Positions 1 to 9,253 of a stretch of DNA of 48,810 bases are shown one piece after another. This DNA comes from Thermoplasmata archaeon (lineage in GTDB: Archaea; Thermoplasmatota; Thermoplasmata; Thermoplasmatales; Thermoplasmataceae), in the NCBI GenBank assembly GCA_021817735.1, contig JAKAFX010000003.1, positions 1 to 48,810 of the forward strand. Reading direction: 5' to 3'. The translations under genes and the position numbers were made by a program. The notes under the pieces were generated by a model, which was not told where the DNA came from, searched no databases, and was given only the letters and a program-made list of their open reading frames with translations. Numbering within the stretch: the stretch's first letter is position 1; the number at the start of each line of letters is the position of its first letter.

Positions 1-474
1 GATAATGGGGAGGGTCATGAAACTCGATGATCTCGTAGCAGGGTAGTGCACCCACAAGTGTAAATTAAAAAAGAGCCTGAAAAACCTACTCCCGGATCAA
101 CAAAAATAAAATGGATGTAAAGTCACGTAAACATCATATTTATGGTATTGATATTGTCATCTAAGTCAAAATGAACAAGGCAGGAGAGAATATAGAAAGA
201 ATGGAGTTAATGCTGTTCTAAATAACCGAAAAAGAATCGCTGATTCCTCCCAAAAAAAAAGACTCTTTCCTGATGATGAACCATTTTGATTTGTGCTATG
301 AGTGACAACGGTCATTTCCATGAAGGGACCACTTTATTGAGTATATCAGATGCTTCGCATTCTAAACCCAATAGTGTTATTGCAGAAAGACCAGAGGGAA
401 CCGAACCCCTTAGAAATGTACAATCAAGACCAACTTTTGCGCCAAAACAAAATAAGGAGGTTCAATTCCCATTA
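1..474. other. Gene-poor left edge
   Basis: No convincing gene lies in this stretch. Bases 2-46 are open to a TAG stop and could be the last 14 codons of a gene cut by the window edge, but that is too short to assign. The frame of the carbonic anhydrase gene is open back to an ATG at 286, but the upstream peptide looks like non-coding sequence and has no family resemblance. There is a nine-base A run near 252-260. I see no tRNA or other RNA gene here. Confidence 0.5.
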
Positions 475-993
475 ATGCCTGTGTACGAATTTGAGGGCAG
501 GATTCCCAGGATTTCTCCCGGGGCGTATGTTTTCCCGAATGCCACTGTGATAGGCGATGTTGAGATCGGAGACAAGTCTTGGATTGGACCAGGGGCAGTG
601 CTCAGGGGAGATTACGGAGCCATAAGGATCGGCAACTTCACTGCCATTGAAGATAACTGTGTTATTCACGCAAGGCCAGGTGAAAGGACAGAGATCGGAG
701 ATCATGTAACCATTGGACATTCTTCCGTGATCCATACCGGTTCTATCGATGAATGGGCAGTCATAGGCATGAAGTCCGTAGTGTCTGATTTTGCCAAGGT
801 TGGCAGGTGGGCAGCAGTAGGGGAAGGTGCGGTGGTGAAGAGCAAATCTGAGATCCCGGACAATGCGATTGCAGTTGGGATCCCTGCAAAGATCATAGGA
901 AATGTGGATGAAAGATATAAGACGCTATGGACGGAATACAAGCTAAACTACAATACTTTCGCAGACAGATATAGAAAGCTGAAGCAGATCTGA
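475..993 (+). CDS. Gamma-carbonic anhydrase family protein (left-handed beta-helix)
   Basis: The 172-residue product is built from hexapeptide repeats (for example [30 protein letters not shown]), the left-handed beta-helix fold of the gamma-carbonic anhydrase/YrdA family. The conserved LRGD motif, the VIHARPG segment and the GHSSVIH segment supply the arginine, aspartate and three histidines that bind zinc or iron at trimer interfaces. The family hydrates CO2 in some members; in many archaeal members activity is unproven. I chose the ATG at 475 because AAGGAGG at 454-460 precedes it and because the family domain begins there, although the frame is open back to 286. It ends just before the enolase promoter. 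Its physiological role here is open. Confidence 0.85.
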   Translation: MPVYEFEGRIPRISPGAYVFPNATVIGDVEIGDKSWIGPGAVLRGDYGAIRIGNFTAIEDNCVIHARPGERTEIGDHVTIGHSSVIHTGSIDEWAVIGMKSVVSDFAKVGRWAAVGEGAVVKSKSEIPDNAIAVGIPAKIIGNVDERYKTLWTEYKLNYNTFADRYRKLKQI

Positions 994-1002
994 TGGTAAT
1001 AT

Positions 1003-1010
1003 CTATTTAT
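1003..1010 (+). promoter_or_regulatory. TATA-like element of the enolase gene
   Basis: CTATTTAT is centred about 25 bases upstream of the ATG at 1032, the position expected for a leaderless archaeal transcript. It lies after the end of the carbonic anhydrase gene and supports the internal start over the ATG at 993, which overlaps the previous stop codon. Confidence 0.5.
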
Positions 1011-1031
1011 CCAGAGAGAGGATCACAATAT

Positions 1032-2243
1032 ATGTCAGGAGATTACGAAATCATTGATGCAAGAGTCAGAAAGGTGCTCGACTCAAGAGGGAACCCAACG
1101 GTAGAAGCTGAGATTATCCTTCCATTTGCAATCGGAAGAACATCAGCGCCATCTGGCGCCAGCACTGGTGCCACTGAAGTCCCGCCATTCCCCAAGGAGG
1201 GCGTTGATGCATCTATAAAATTCTTTGAGTCCAATGTAAGGAAGAACTTAATAGGTTTTAATTCAGCAGATCAGAGAGGCTTTGACCAGCTTCTGTCAGA
1301 AATAGATGGTTCGTCCAACTTTTCCAACATGGGGGGGAACCTCTCCACTGCTCTTTCGCTATCGAATGCCAAAGCCGTATCAGGCGTACTCGGAATTCCA
1401 CTCTACAGGTATGTCGGGGGATCTCTGAAAAATAAATTTCCTTTCCCAATTGGCAATGTCATTGGAGGGGGGAAGCATTCAAGGAATGGGACTACTATAC
1501 AGGAATTCCTTGTATCTGCCCAAGGTAAGACGATGTTTGAATCAATTTATACAAACGCCCAGGTTCACAAGAGGATAGGGGCAAAACTGCAGGAAAAGCT
1601 CAAGGACCAGAGTGTTGGCGTGGGAGACGAAAGGGCTTGGACCGCAAGCATTACCGATGATGAGGCCATAGATGTGCTCAAGAGTGCAGTCAGGGAAGTG
1701 TCTTCTGAAAGAAAGGTCAAGATTATCTATGGGTGTGATTTTGCGGCCACATCATACTATAAAGACGGACATTACACATACAGAACAAAGAAACTCGATC
1801 AGGCAGGGCAGATTGATTTTGCGGCCAAACTTGTGAAGGAAGAAGGCTTCACCTTTATCGAAGACCCAATGGAAGAGACAGACTTTGAAGGATTCGCAGC
1901 CCTTACAAAGGAAATCGGTAAGAAAGCTATCGTTGTCGGAGACGACATTTATACAACAAATGCAAGCCGCATCAGGAAAGGGATAGAGATGTCAGCATCA
2001 AATGCCGTCCTCATAAAGGTGAACCAGATCGGTTCACTCTCTCTAACCCAGGATGCAGTCGATGTTACACATGAAGCGGGGTGGAAGACAGTGATCTCCC
2101 ACAGGAGTGGTGAAACGGATGATGATTTTATTGCTCACCTGGCAATTGCATTTGGCTGCTTTATGATAAAAACGGGAACCATTGGGGGAGAGAGACTCGC
2201 CAAGCTCAATGAACTTGTAAGGATCCAGGAAGACTTTCAGTGA
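1032..2243 (+). CDS. eno: Enolase (phosphopyruvate hydratase)
   Basis: The product (403 residues from this start) interconverts 2-phosphoglycerate and phosphoenolpyruvate in lower glycolysis/gluconeogenesis in the cytosol. The N-terminus has the enolase pattern [16 protein letters not shown] and SAPSGASTG; the barrel domain has the metal-ligand segments EDPMEE and GDDIYTTN, the catalytic lysine in LIKVNQIGS, and the SHRSGETDD signature near the C-terminus. Length is slightly short of the usual 410-430 residues but all signature segments are present. An upstream in-frame ATG at 993 overlaps the previous stop; the start at 1032 is preferred because it matches the family N-terminus and has a TATA-like element 25 bases upstream. 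Six bases separate its stop from dphB. Confidence 0.96.
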   Translation: MSGDYEIIDARVRKVLDSRGNPTVEAEIILPFAIGRTSAPSGASTGATEVPPFPKEGVDASIKFFESNVRKNLIGFNSADQRGFDQLLSEIDGSSNFSNMGGNLSTALSLSNAKAVSGVLGIPLYRYVGGSLKNKFPFPIGNVIGGGKHSRNGTTIQEFLVSAQGKTMFESIYTNAQVHKRIGAKLQEKLKDQSVGVGDERAWTASITDDEAIDVLKSAVREVSSERKVKIIYGCDFAATSYYKDGHYTYRTKKLDQAGQIDFAAKLVKEEGFTFIEDPMEETDFEGFAALTKEIGKKAIVVGDDIYTTNASRIRKGIEMSASNAVLIKVNQIGSLSLTQDAVDVTHEAGWKTVISHRSGETDDDFIAHLAIAFGCFMIKTGTIGGERLAKLNELVRIQEDFQ

Positions 2244-2248
2244 AATGA

Positions 2249-3046
2249 ATGCTGGCTTTGATTGGGCTTGGCCTGGATGGAGTCAATACCATCACGCGGT
2301 CTGGGCTTGAGGAGATTAAAGTCTGCGATTCGATATATCTTGACACCTATACTTCTATCCTGCAGGAAGGAACAGCACAGCGGATCGAAGAAGCTACCGG
2401 AAGGAAGGTCATTCCGGCGGAGAGGGGTTTTCTCGAGGATCATGCTGGGGTCATTGATCTTGCGCGGCATTCAAGAATTTGCATCTTGGTATCCGGTGAC
2501 CCTCTTTCTGCAACAACCCACTTCGAATTGATACACGAAGCCCGTACCTCCGGAATACAGGTCAGGATTTTCCCAAATGCGTCCATAGCCCTTTATGGGC
2601 CACTATTTCTTGGCCTTTATCTTTACAGGATGGGTCCACCAGTTTCAATCCCGTTCACATCTGAAAAATTCTTTCCAATGAGCGTGTACCGGAGAATAAA
2701 TAGGAACTTCAGCAATGAACTACATACCCTGCTCCTTCTGGACCTGAAAGATGGTATGAACATGTCTTTGGAGGAAGCCATATCGACCCTCCTAAGGATG
2801 GAACAAATCGAGGGAAAGGGGTTATTTGGGCCGGACAGGCTGATTTGTGCACTCTCCAGGATGGGAATGCCTGGGGAAACTGCTGTTTGTGGGAGTATGG
2901 CTGAAATATCAACATTGAAACTTGATGGTCCAGTAAGCCTGGTTCTCCCTTCAGCTCTGTCCGATCAGGAAGAGCGTTTCATTAACAGGTTCCTCGGGCT
3001 TCGATTTGAACTCTCCAGGGACAGTAAAGATTTATCGAAAGATTGA
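2249..3046 (+). CDS. dphB: Diphthine synthase
   Basis: A 265-residue SAM-dependent methyltransferase of the tetrapyrrole-methylase fold that methylates the modified histidine of elongation factor 2 in diphthamide synthesis. The N-terminus (LALIGLGLDGVNTIT...GLEEIKVCDSIYLDTYTS) and the segments LVSGDPLSATTH and PNASIALYGPLFLGLYLYR are characteristic. The length is normal for the archaeal family. It begins six bases after the enolase stop, so the two are probably co-transcribed. Diphthamide is restricted to archaea and eukaryotes, so the gene helps place the organism. Confidence 0.95.
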   Translation: MLALIGLGLDGVNTITRSGLEEIKVCDSIYLDTYTSILQEGTAQRIEEATGRKVIPAERGFLEDHAGVIDLARHSRICILVSGDPLSATTHFELIHEARTSGIQVRIFPNASIALYGPLFLGLYLYRMGPPVSIPFTSEKFFPMSVYRRINRNFSNELHTLLLLDLKDGMNMSLEEAISTLLRMEQIEGKGLFGPDRLICALSRMGMPGETAVCGSMAEISTLKLDGPVSLVLPSALSDQEERFINRFLGLRFELSRDSKDLSKD

Positions 3047-3061
3047 CTGCCGGTATGGAAC

Positions 3062-3574
3062 ATGAGGGCACTAATTATCGGCAGGTTCCAGCCATTTCAT
3101 CTTGGTCACCTCGAAATAGTCAAGTCCATACTCAAGCAGTCAAGCTCGGTAATCATAGGTATTGGCAGTGCGCAATACTCTCACACCCTCAACGACCCGT
3201 TCACTGCTGGTGAAAGGCATCTGATGATTTCCAGCACCCTGGAGGCGGAGAAGATATACGACTTCTACCTTGTCCCGATTGAAGACGTGAACTCTAATCC
3301 ATTATGGGTAGCACACGTGGAGTCCCTGACTCCAAAATTCACCAATGTTTATACCAATAATCCACTGGTAAAGAGGCTCTTTGCAGAAAAGCACTATCAG
3401 GTTCAGTCACTTTCGCTGCTCAACAGGGATAGCTGGTCAGGCACAAGCATCCGGAAGAAGATGCTGGAAGGGGCGGACTGGAGATCAGACGTTCCTCCAC
3501 AGGTTGCATCTGTTATCGATGAAATAGACGGAGTAAACCGGCTCAGGGATCTTGCACAGTCGGACAAGGACTGA
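3062..3574 (+). CDS. nadM: Nicotinamide-nucleotide adenylyltransferase, archaeal type
   Basis: The 170-residue product joins NMN and ATP to form NAD+. The N-terminal GRFQPFHLGH is the nucleotidyltransferase signature (GxFxPxHxGH), followed by GIGSAQYSHTLNDPFTAGER typical of the archaeal NMNAT family, and SGTSIRKKM near the C-terminus is the second ATP-binding motif (SxTxIR-like). Length matches archaeal homologues of roughly 170 residues. It lies 15 bases after dphB on the same strand and converges with the M20 peptidase gene five bases further on. Confidence 0.95.
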   Translation: MRALIIGRFQPFHLGHLEIVKSILKQSSSVIIGIGSAQYSHTLNDPFTAGERHLMISSTLEAEKIYDFYLVPIEDVNSNPLWVAHVESLTPKFTNVYTNNPLVKRLFAEKHYQVQSLSLLNRDSWSGTSIRKKMLEGADWRSDVPPQVASVIDEIDGVNRLRDLAQSDKD

Positions 3575-3579
3575 TTTGG

Positions 3580-4776
3580 TTATTTCCTGAGCATTTCCGA
3601 AATTATCTCGGCATCTCCCAACACGTGATCTATGACACAGTACTCGTCAGCCTGATGATAAACCTCGTTGTTTGCGGTGCTCCAGACGACTGCGTCCATT
3701 CCGTGGTGACGGAAGAATGCGGCGCATGTTCCTCCTCCAATTCCGATGAGTTTTGGCTCATTGCCCTTCACATTCTTGATTGCACCTACAAGCCCTTTCA
3801 CAATTTCTGATTCGCTCGATGTTGCATGCGGAGACTGCTCCTTCTGGATTACATCTAATTTTATTCTTGCTTTTGAGGTGGACTCAAAGCTCCTGATCGT
3901 ACTCTCGATCTCGTCAAGAACCATATCAAGATCATACATTGGAAGGATCCTGCTGTCAAGGCAGAAATCGTCCTTGCCAGGTATCGTGTTGATGTTGGAA
4001 ACATTTGCTCCGTGCATTGTTATCTGGAACGTTGAATTCGGGGGGTTGAACAGTGGTTCTATTTCGGTGTACTTCTCGTTGAGTCTCTTCTCCAGTTCAA
4101 GCATAAATCTCATGCCTTCCCTGGTTGCATTGACCGCTTCATCTGGTGTGCTTGCGTGACCCTGTTTCCCAAGCACTGTAAATCGCAGCCAGAGAATGCT
4201 CTTCTCTGCAACCTCGATCTGCAGGCTGTCAGGGACGCCCCAGTCAGGGACTATAAACAGGTCATCCTTGTTGAATATATTCTTGCCAAGGAGGTACTGG
4301 ATACCGTACTTGCTCCCCATCTCCTCGTCAGCTACGAACGCTATTCCAAGGTTGTACTTCATTTTGGAAGGATCCGCCTTTCTTAGCAGTAGAAAAGATG
4401 TGAAGACGGCCTGCAGGTCATCAGCGGAACCTCTTCCGTATATCCTTGAACCTTCGACCGTTGCCTTGAACGGGGGATGTGTCCATAAGTTTATGTCACC
4501 CTCAGGGACAGTGTCCACATGCGCTACTATCCATAGAGTTCTTTCAAGCGATCCTACCCTGCACACAAGATTTGATCGGGTGACACCCTTATCATCAGTA
4601 GTATCATATCTTTCGAACTTTGATAACCCAAGTTCCAAAAGAATTTTCTCCAGTTCGTCTACTCTCCTTGATTCACCTTCTCCCCCGGAAAATGGTGATA
4701 TTGCCTTGATTGGTATGATGCGTTTTGCGAGTTCTATGACAAATTCTCTATCATCAACTGGAAGAGTAGGAGCCAT
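3580..4776 (-). CDS. M20 family metallopeptidase (ArgE/DapE/CPG2-like)
   Basis: A 398-residue zinc-dependent amidohydrolase or peptidase. VAHVDTVPEGD carries the first metal-binding histidine and catalytic aspartate, GRGSADDLQAVF the bridging aspartate, and ADEEMGSKYG the catalytic glutamate pair; a dimerization domain follows (LRFTVLGKQGHAST) and the last ligand lies in NEVYHQADE. The M20 family includes desuccinylases, deacetylases and di- or carboxypeptidases, and the sequence does not decide among them. No lysine or arginine biosynthesis gene is adjacent, so a peptidase role is as likely as a biosynthetic one. Upstream (4798-4806 region) is AT-rich and could serve as a leaderless promoter. 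Confidence 0.88.
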   Translation of the reverse strand: MAPTLPVDDREFVIELAKRIIPIKAISPFSGGEGESRRVDELEKILLELGLSKFERYDTTDDKGVTRSNLVCRVGSLERTLWIVAHVDTVPEGDINLWTHPPFKATVEGSRIYGRGSADDLQAVFTSFLLLRKADPSKMKYNLGIAFVADEEMGSKYGIQYLLGKNIFNKDDLFIVPDWGVPDSLQIEVAEKSILWLRFTVLGKQGHASTPDEAVNATREGMRFMLELEKRLNEKYTEIEPLFNPPNSTFQITMHGANVSNINTIPGKDDFCLDSRILPMYDLDMVLDEIESTIRSFESTSKARIKLDVIQKEQSPHATSSESEIVKGLVGAIKNVKGNEPKLIGIGGGTCAAFFRHHGMDAVVWSTANNEVYHQADEYCVIDHVLGDAEIISEMLRK

Positions 4777-4848
4777 GGAGTGAGGATATGCTTTTTGTAT
4801 ATGTAATCAGCGATGGATATCGGACATTTTTGGTAGGAGTTCTGCGCT

Positions 4849-5700
4849 TCACCCAAGGATTGTCACGGTGAAACCTCCTTTAAACCTGTCTCCAGGGTGG
4901 AGAGTTATAAGTCCTATCCCATTGTTGAAGCAGTCTGGAACCGCGGTCATTGGCTCAATTGCCAGCGATATTCCTTGGCAGTAATGTCCATTATAAATCT
5001 GCAGGTAAGGCATGTTATCCCTTGAAAGCCGCAAAATGTTTAGATCAGACTCCACGACAAGATCGCCCCTGCAGGAAAAACAGCTGTCTAGAACGGCACC
5101 ATTTGAGCTCAGGTAACTTAAGTCGGTAATGGTTGATGTTCCATCCGGGAAAAATTCGTCCACGCAGTTCATTTTCAGGGCATCTGGGCAACCGCTTATC
5201 TTCCAATGGTTTCCCACCAGGAAGTATGGGTGGAATCCAAGCATGAATGGCACAGGTTCATCGCCTTCATTTGTCGCAGAGTATTGTGCTTCAAATCGAT
5301 TCTCCTTAACGGTATAGACAACAGACGAGACGAGCCTTGAAGGAAAATATGGACTCTCAAACGTGTTCTCCAGTGTTGTCGAGCAGGGGCTGGTTTTGAC
5401 GACGGTCCATGGCTCATCCTTCAGGAACCCATGTATTGCATTGTTCCCGCTGTTTCGCGGGATTTCGTACGTCTTTTCGTCAAAACGATAGATTCCGTTT
5501 CTTATACGGTTTGCAAATGGCGCTAGAATGGCACATCCGCCATGGGTCTGCCTCCCATCAGGTGACGCCATAAGCAACTGCTTAGATCCGAGGTACACTT
5601 CCTTTACATATGCTCCGAATGGATCAATGAATGCGGTGTTCCCGTTGAAACCTATTGAGACCATATATAACGATGCCTCAACAGAACTTATTGTTTTCAT
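4849..5700 (-). CDS. Aldose 1-epimerase (mutarotase) family protein
   Basis: The 283-residue protein belongs to the galactose-mutarotase fold, which interconverts alpha and beta anomers of hexoses. Recognizable features are GGCAILAPFANRIRNGIYRFD (sugar-binding arginine region), NAIHGFLKDEPW with the conserved histidine, FMLGFHPYFLVG with the second catalytic histidine, and a late AIEPMTAVPDCFNNG carrying the catalytic glutamate. Length is a little shorter than the bacterial GalM but usual for archaeal members. The ATG at 5700 was taken; an internal ATG at 5664 is possible. It is divergent from the HAD gene with only 30 bases between starts. Confidence 0.85.
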   Translation of the reverse strand: MKTISSVEASLYMVSIGFNGNTAFIDPFGAYVKEVYLGSKQLLMASPDGRQTHGGCAILAPFANRIRNGIYRFDEKTYEIPRNSGNNAIHGFLKDEPWTVVKTSPCSTTLENTFESPYFPSRLVSSVVYTVKENRFEAQYSATNEGDEPVPFMLGFHPYFLVGNHWKISGCPDALKMNCVDEFFPDGTSTITDLSYLSSNGAVLDSCFSCRGDLVVESDLNILRLSRDNMPYLQIYNGHYCQGISLAIEPMTAVPDCFNNGIGLITLHPGDRFKGGFTVTILG

Positions 5701-5730
5701 GGCATAAGATGTGTAAATGAAAAGAGATTA

Positions 5731-6450
5731 ATGGAAGGGACAGATTTCATATTCTCAGGTTCTGTAAACCGGGGAAAAATTCTGGAAATGGAAATGACAG
5801 GGAAGATCAGGCTGGTAGTTTGGGACATGGACGGAGTACTTACGGAGCATCCCAGTAGCTGGAAGTACCTTCACGAGAGAATCGGAGTCGACAATTCTGT
5901 GAACAGGAATTCCTGGATTAGCGGTAAAATAAGCTATAGGGAATTTATCCAAAAGGATATTCAGTTATGGCTTGACAAGGCCGGGAGATTTACCAAGCAG
6001 GAGGCTATGGAAATGCTGGGCCAGATCAGGCTGAGGTCAAACATAATTCCAGCTATAGAAGAACTCCGCAAGCACAATATAAAATCGGTCATAGTCTCCG
6101 GAGGAGTATCATGGCTTGCAGATCTCATAAATAATGAAAAGATGTTTGAGATGGTTTATGCAAACGAGATACTGACAGATCATGCAGGAAACATCATACC
6201 GGACGGGAAACCAAATGTTCTACCAGACAGGAAAGACCTGATCATCAGTGAAGTACAGGAACTTCTGGGCATTCAGAAGGAACAGTCTGTCTCTGTTGGC
6301 GACAGTCCATTTGATATTTCCATGTTCAGGCAAACTGGGATCAGGATCGCTTACAACCCCTTGGATAAGTCCATAGCAGATGCTGCAGATTTTGTTATAA
6401 CTTCGAATGACCTCTACTCAGTCGTGGAAAGAATTTTAGCTCTTAGCTGA
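5731..6450 (+). CDS. HAD-superfamily phosphatase (phosphoserine phosphatase-like)
   Basis: Motif I is VVWDMDGVLTEH (DxDG), followed by a helical cap, motif II VIVSGGVSW, motif III at the lysine of PNVLPDRKDLI, and motif IV VGDSPFDISMF. This order and spacing match the SerB/PSPase-like branch of the HAD superfamily. The substrate is unknown; serine biosynthesis is one possibility because a 2-hydroxyacid dehydrogenase gene lies 2 kb downstream, but that is weak. The start is uncertain: the family domain begins about residue 22, and in-frame ATGs at 5788 and 5794 would give a protein without the N-terminal extension. It is followed 18 bases later by radB. Confidence 0.8.
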   Translation: MEGTDFIFSGSVNRGKILEMEMTGKIRLVVWDMDGVLTEHPSSWKYLHERIGVDNSVNRNSWISGKISYREFIQKDIQLWLDKAGRFTKQEAMEMLGQIRLRSNIIPAIEELRKHNIKSVIVSGGVSWLADLINNEKMFEMVYANEILTDHAGNIIPDGKPNVLPDRKDLIISEVQELLGIQKEQSVSVGDSPFDISMFRQTGIRIAYNPLDKSIADAADFVITSNDLYSVVERILALS

Positions 6451-6468
6451 TAGGCAGGTGCAGGAAAA

Positions 6469-7167
6469 ATGGACAAGATCGACACCTCTCTAGTTCCAAG
6501 GAAACTCCCCACAGGTATATCCTGTATTGATGAGCTGACTGGCGGGGGCCTTGAAAATGGAATTATAACCGAGATCTATGGTGAGGGAGGTGCAGGGAAG
6601 ACTAACCTCTGCATGCAATATGCTCTTTCAGCAATCAAGGCTGGCCATACAGTACTCTATATGGATACTGAAGGAATCTCAATAGAGCGCTTAATACAAA
6701 TTTCAGGAGGGATACACGAAGAGCTAAGGAATCTGGTAGTCTACAGGGTAACATCACTTGAAGATCAGGATCTGTCGGTTATAAGGCTCCCAAAAGTCAT
6801 GGAGAAAATGGAAAACCCTGGACTGGTAATTATCGACTCTTTCACGGAATACTTCAGACTGGAGAAGAGCAGTGATTTTCAGGGAAGGACTGCAATGATG
6901 CAGAAGCAACTCAGTTCACTAAATTCCATTTGCACAAAGTTCAGTATTCCCGTATTGATTACCAATCAGATCTACCAGGACATAGAGTCCGGAAACCTGC
7001 AACCTTTCGGGGGGTTCATCATTGACCATGTCATGAAGGCTATTTACAGGATAGACCGAACCCCGGGAGGCAAGAGGAGGCTATCAGTGATCAAGCACAG
7101 ATCAATAAAGGAGGAAAACAGCATCCCATTCAGGCTCACAGACTATGGGATTTCATGCGAACCCTGA
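6469..7167 (+). CDS. radB: DNA repair and recombination protein RadB
   Basis: A 232-residue RecA-fold ATPase, the archaeal RadA paralogue RadB. It lacks the N-terminal helix-hairpin-helix domain of RadA and opens directly with TGISCIDELTGGGLENG; Walker A is GEGGAGKT at residues 38-45, and the Walker B region is PGLVIIDSF. The C-terminal part (TNQIYQD...PFGGFIIDHVMKAIYRID) is typical. RadB helps load or regulate RadA on single-stranded DNA. AGGTGCAGGAAA just upstream offers ribosome binding, so it probably forms an operon with the HAD gene. The flap endonuclease follows 129 bases downstream. Confidence 0.93.
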   Translation: MDKIDTSLVPRKLPTGISCIDELTGGGLENGIITEIYGEGGAGKTNLCMQYALSAIKAGHTVLYMDTEGISIERLIQISGGIHEELRNLVVYRVTSLEDQDLSVIRLPKVMEKMENPGLVIIDSFTEYFRLEKSSDFQGRTAMMQKQLSSLNSICTKFSIPVLITNQIYQDIESGNLQPFGGFIIDHVMKAIYRIDRTPGGKRRLSVIKHRSIKEENSIPFRLTDYGISCEP

Positions 7168-7267
7168 AATCACAAATGCAGTGCCGCTAAATGATGGAAG
7201 CATCCAAGACGACGCGGGTAATGGCTGCTTTCATAGCAATCATCCACTGGGATAATGACTGCAAAGG

Positions 7268-7275
7268 TTTTATTT
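7268..7275 (+). promoter_or_regulatory. TATA-like element of fen
   Basis: TTTTATTT is centred about 26 bases before the ATG at 7297 and no ribosome site precedes that ATG, a leaderless arrangement. This supports the internal start for the flap endonuclease. Confidence 0.5.
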
Positions 7276-7296
7276 CCAGATACTGATGTAAACTGG

Positions 7297-8313
7297 ATGG
7301 GCGTAGATATTGGGGATATTGTAGACCGGAGAAATACCAGCCTTAAGGATCATTCAGGCTCTACCCTCGCAGTTGATGCATACAATACGATTTATCAGTT
7401 CCTAAGCAGTATAAGACAGCCTGATGGAACTCCGCTAATGGACAAAGACGGGAATGTGACCTCTCATCTGTCTGGAGTTTTTTACCGTACCACTTCTATG
7501 CTTGAGAACGGGATCAGGCCTGTTTACGTTTTTGATGGAAAACCATCCCAACTAAAGAACAGGACAATTGAGGAAAGGAGGAAAGTCAAGGAAAAAAGCA
7601 GGATAGAGCTTGAAGAGGCGATGGAGCAGGGAGATACTGAAAGGATAAGATCTCTGTCGGCTAGGGTGAGCTATATCACCTCCGCCATGGTTCAGGATAT
7701 AAAGGAACTTCTGAGCTACATGGGTTTGCCTCATGTGCAGGCTCCGTCTGAAGGGGAAGCCCAGGCATCTGTGATGTCAGCGAGGGGGCTGGCAGATGGA
7801 GTCATATCACAGGACTTCGACTGTCTTCTATTTGGAGCCAAGAAACTCTTCAGGAACTTTGCATTCACTGGGAGAAGGAAGCTGCCAGGGAGGAACATAT
7901 ATGTAAATGTCATGCCGGAAGAGATCGATCTGGAGCGGACTCTCACAGTCAACCAGATTACCCGGGATCAGCTAATAGATATAGGGATAATGGTGGGCAC
8001 GGATTTCAACGGAGGTCTCAAGAGGGTTGGACCCAAGAGCGCTCTTTCCCTTATCAAAAAGCATAAGAGCCTGGAAAACGTGCTTGCCGCGAAGAACGCT
8101 ACCATCGAGAATTATGAGCAGGTCAGGGAACTGTTCAGGAATCCTCCATATGCTGAAGTCGGAAATCTTGCGTTTTTCCCGCCCGATCCGGAGAAGATAA
8201 TGAGCTTCCTCTGTGACAGGCATTCATTCTCGCCACAGCGCGTCCAGCCATATGTGGACATTATCATTAAGTCATCAAGGAATAGATCGCAGAGCAGTCT
8301 TGATATCTTTTAA
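7297..8313 (+). CDS. fen: Flap endonuclease 1 (FEN-1)
   Basis: A 338-residue structure-specific nuclease that removes 5-prime flaps during Okazaki fragment maturation and repair. The protein starts with MGVDIGDIV as in all archaeal and eukaryotic FEN-1, followed by the N-domain metal-binding AVDAYNTIYQFL and YVFDGKPS, then the I-domain with APSEGEAQAS and the acidic SQDFDCLLFGA, and the helix-hairpin-helix IDIGIMVGTDFNGG. The C-terminus ends SSRNRSQSSLDIF; SQSSLDIF resembles a PCNA-interacting (PIP) motif, QxxL/IxxFF-like. The frame is open back to an ATG at 7255 but the family N-terminus and TATA position favour 7297. Neighbouring radB gives a repair/replication context. Confidence 0.96.
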   Translation: MGVDIGDIVDRRNTSLKDHSGSTLAVDAYNTIYQFLSSIRQPDGTPLMDKDGNVTSHLSGVFYRTTSMLENGIRPVYVFDGKPSQLKNRTIEERRKVKEKSRIELEEAMEQGDTERIRSLSARVSYITSAMVQDIKELLSYMGLPHVQAPSEGEAQASVMSARGLADGVISQDFDCLLFGAKKLFRNFAFTGRRKLPGRNIYVNVMPEEIDLERTLTVNQITRDQLIDIGIMVGTDFNGGLKRVGPKSALSLIKKHKSLENVLAAKNATIENYEQVRELFRNPPYAEVGNLAFFPPDPEKIMSFLCDRHSFSPQRVQPYVDIIIKSSRNRSQSSLDIF

Positions 8314-8330
8314 AAGATTGAGTATAGCGG

Positions 8331-8337
8331 TTTAAAG
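8331..8337 (+). promoter_or_regulatory. TATA-like element of the 2-hydroxyacid dehydrogenase gene
   Basis: TTTAAAG is centred 26 bases upstream of the ATG at 8360, in the short gap after fen. No ribosome site is visible before that ATG. Confidence 0.4.
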
Positions 8338-8359
8338 TTCAGGAATGCAATCCTAGCAC

Positions 8360-9247
8360 ATGAAAATAGGGCTGTATTTTCAGGCTGACAGGGAACTGGC
8401 TGAGGAGTGCAGGAGGATTACAGGTGCGGAGGTTGAGATCCTCCCTGCCGGCTCAACTGAAGTGGAGGTAGTCCAGAGACAACCAGTAATAGGAAAGGAG
8501 ACCAGGATCGTCCAGACGCTCAGCGCCGGCGTAGATCATCTTGACTTCAAGGCCATACCACACAACATAGTAGTGCTCAGCAATGCAGGAGCATATTCTG
8601 ACACTGTTGCTGCACATGCTCTTGCACTACTGCTGGCTGCGGTCAGGAAGATTATCAAATTCGACTCTGAGATACGGAATGGTCAGTGGAACCAGACTGG
8701 CGCTGACCAAATCAGGGGAAAAACGGTAGGCATACTGGGATATGGTGGTATTGGCAAAGCCTTTGCAGATCTGACTCGCGCAATGGGGGCTAACATCACG
8801 GCCTATTCAAGATCCCCAGTAACAGATGGAAATGTCAAAGTGGTCGAGACACTCGAAGAACTCTTCAGTAAGAGCTATGTGGTCCTGATTGCAGTACCGC
8901 TAACCAAGAGCACGAGGGGCCTTGTTGGAAGGTCTCTCCTTGATTCTTTTCAGGGGAGATACATCATAAACGTTGCCAGGTCAGACATAGTTGACAGGAA
9001 CTCAATGATGGAATACCTCGAGAGGAACCCTGAAAAATACTATTTGTCTGACGTATGGTGGGGCGAACCAAGGATCACTGCCCCCATTCCTCAAAATGTC
9101 ATCCTGACCCCTCACGTAGCGGGGATGATCTCCGAACAGTACTACTCACTTTATGCCAGGGAATATGTCTTGAAGGCTTTTGAGAACCTTGGCAGGTACC
9201 TTAAGGGCGAAAAAAGCCACGTGGTAAACCAGGATGACTACAGGTGA
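8360..9247 (+). CDS. D-isomer-specific 2-hydroxyacid dehydrogenase
   Basis: A 295-residue NAD(P)-dependent oxidoreductase of the D-2-hydroxyacid dehydrogenase family. The Rossmann motif is TVGILGYGGIGKAFADL, the substrate arginine lies in NVARSDIVD, the glutamate in the YYLSDVWWGEPR segment and the catalytic histidine in LTPHVAGM. The N-terminal domain contains QTLSAGVDHLDF and SNAGAYSDTVAAHALALLLA. The family includes phosphoglycerate, glyoxylate and D-lactate dehydrogenases; at under 300 residues and without an ACT domain it is not a classical SerA. The true substrate cannot be read from sequence. It converges with tyrS six bases downstream. Confidence 0.88.
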   Translation: MKIGLYFQADRELAEECRRITGAEVEILPAGSTEVEVVQRQPVIGKETRIVQTLSAGVDHLDFKAIPHNIVVLSNAGAYSDTVAAHALALLLAAVRKIIKFDSEIRNGQWNQTGADQIRGKTVGILGYGGIGKAFADLTRAMGANITAYSRSPVTDGNVKVVETLEELFSKSYVVLIAVPLTKSTRGLVGRSLLDSFQGRYIINVARSDIVDRNSMMEYLERNPEKYYLSDVWWGEPRITAPIPQNVILTPHVAGMISEQYYSLYAREYVLKAFENLGRYLKGEKSHVVNQDDYR

Positions 9248-9253
9248 CAGGGG

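Noticed and set aside
1-46. Possible C-terminal end of a gene with MGRVMK-like tail (GatB/GatE-like)
   Set aside because: Only 14 codons remain and the resemblance is too short to name a gene.
286-474. N-terminal extension of the carbonic anhydrase frame
   Set aside because: Composition and lack of family similarity suggest non-coding sequence; a good ribosome site supports the ATG at 475.
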